A DNA stretch of 64,000 nt from positions 62,001 to 126,000 of the forward strand of contig CAVRFX010000006.1 in the NCBI GenBank assembly GCA_963720645.1, in the 5' to 3' direction. The stretch comes from RYN-230 sp963720645. Lineage in GTDB: Bacteria; Actinomycetota; Actinomycetes; Streptosporangiales; Streptosporangiaceae. A model generated the notes under the pieces. That model made no database searches. It worked only from the letters and a program-made list of their open reading frames with translations, and was not told the DNA's origin. Every line of letters begins with the position of its first letter. Position 1 is the first letter of the stretch. Positions 63,891 through 64,000 of the stretch are shown one piece after another. The translations under genes and the position numbers were made by a program.

Positions 63891-64000
63891 GCCTGCCTCC
63901 ACCCGGGAACTCGCCACCCTGGGTACTCGTCTCGCACGGTAGGCCGCCAGCGGCGGGTGCGTCAACGATCGCCGGCGGCGCGTCGCCGCCGGACTCCACA

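Overview
The window is high-GC actinobacterial chromosomal DNA. RbpA, WhiA, a WhiB-family protein, an Lsr2-like protein, OpcA, the SufR-B-D-ferredoxin-C-S-U order and the many GTG starts all point to the class Actinomycetia. Gene order broadly follows the conserved block known from Mycobacterium tuberculosis (Rv1420 to Rv1466) and Streptomyces. It most resembles a Streptomyces- or Streptosporangium-like filamentous actinomycete, but I cannot fix the genus from sequence alone. I saw no rRNA or tRNA genes, insertion sequences, prophage or CRISPR array.

Layout. 1-1.6 kb: 5' part of argS (minus strand, running off the left edge). 1.7-8.4 kb: a complete, translationally coupled suf operon for Fe-S cluster assembly, led by its SufR-type repressor. 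8.7-9.9 kb: a secreted protein with an LPXTG-like anchor followed by a class F-type sortase. 10.0-11.8 kb: two broken genes abutting head to head (a DUF1479 dioxygenase-like gene and a ROK repressor). 11.8-18.9 kb: a FadR/GntR regulator divergent from permease, glutamine-synthetase-like ligase, aldehyde dehydrogenase, SDR and gamma-glutamyl hydrolase. This looks like a gamma-glutamylated amine or amino-alcohol catabolic pathway. 18.9-24 kb: an ABC exporter, an EamA exporter, heme A synthase and a PrsW-like protease. 24.2-31.1 kb: pentose-phosphate operon tkt-tal-zwf-opcA-pgl. 31.1-37.0 kb: DUF1707 protein, a CASTOR/TrkA-like channel, a SatP-type acetate transporter, an MscS channel, an Lsr2-like protein and a repeat-rich protein. 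37.5-42.0 kb: a WhiB-like protein, a 48-residue Cys-rich protein, then a sulfur assimilation set (leader peptide, sulfite reductase, zinc-ribbon protein, CysH, sirohydrochlorin chelatase). 42-49.7 kb: AidB-like acyl-CoA dehydrogenase, GlgX, a RibD-like reductase, DNA ligase and glutamate decarboxylase. 49.7-58.8 kb: rbpA, secG, tpiA-pgk-gap and whiA-yvcK-rapZ-uvrC on the minus strand. 58.8-63.9 kb: a ROK sugar kinase, gcvP under a glycine riboswitch, and an Rv1828/Rv1830-like MerR regulator.

Two general points matter to a reader. First, about thirty reading-frame breaks fall in otherwise well-conserved genes, several in housekeeping genes (sufS, sufD, zwf, uvrC, yvcK, gcvP). Many are one-base changes in G or C runs. 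I read most of them as sequencing or assembly indels and annotate those genes as single CDSs with the break position. Second, many genes start 6-7 bases downstream of a TANNNT-like -10 box with no ribosome binding site. That indicates leaderless mRNAs, and I used it to choose several starts.

The most interesting items are the gamma-glutamylation cluster that has an SDR where an amine oxidase or aminotransferase is expected, the cysteine-type leader peptide fused to a nested stem-loop ahead of sulfite reductase, the sortase-substrate pair, the CACAA/TTGTG palindrome on the suf promoter, and two small Cys-rich proteins.
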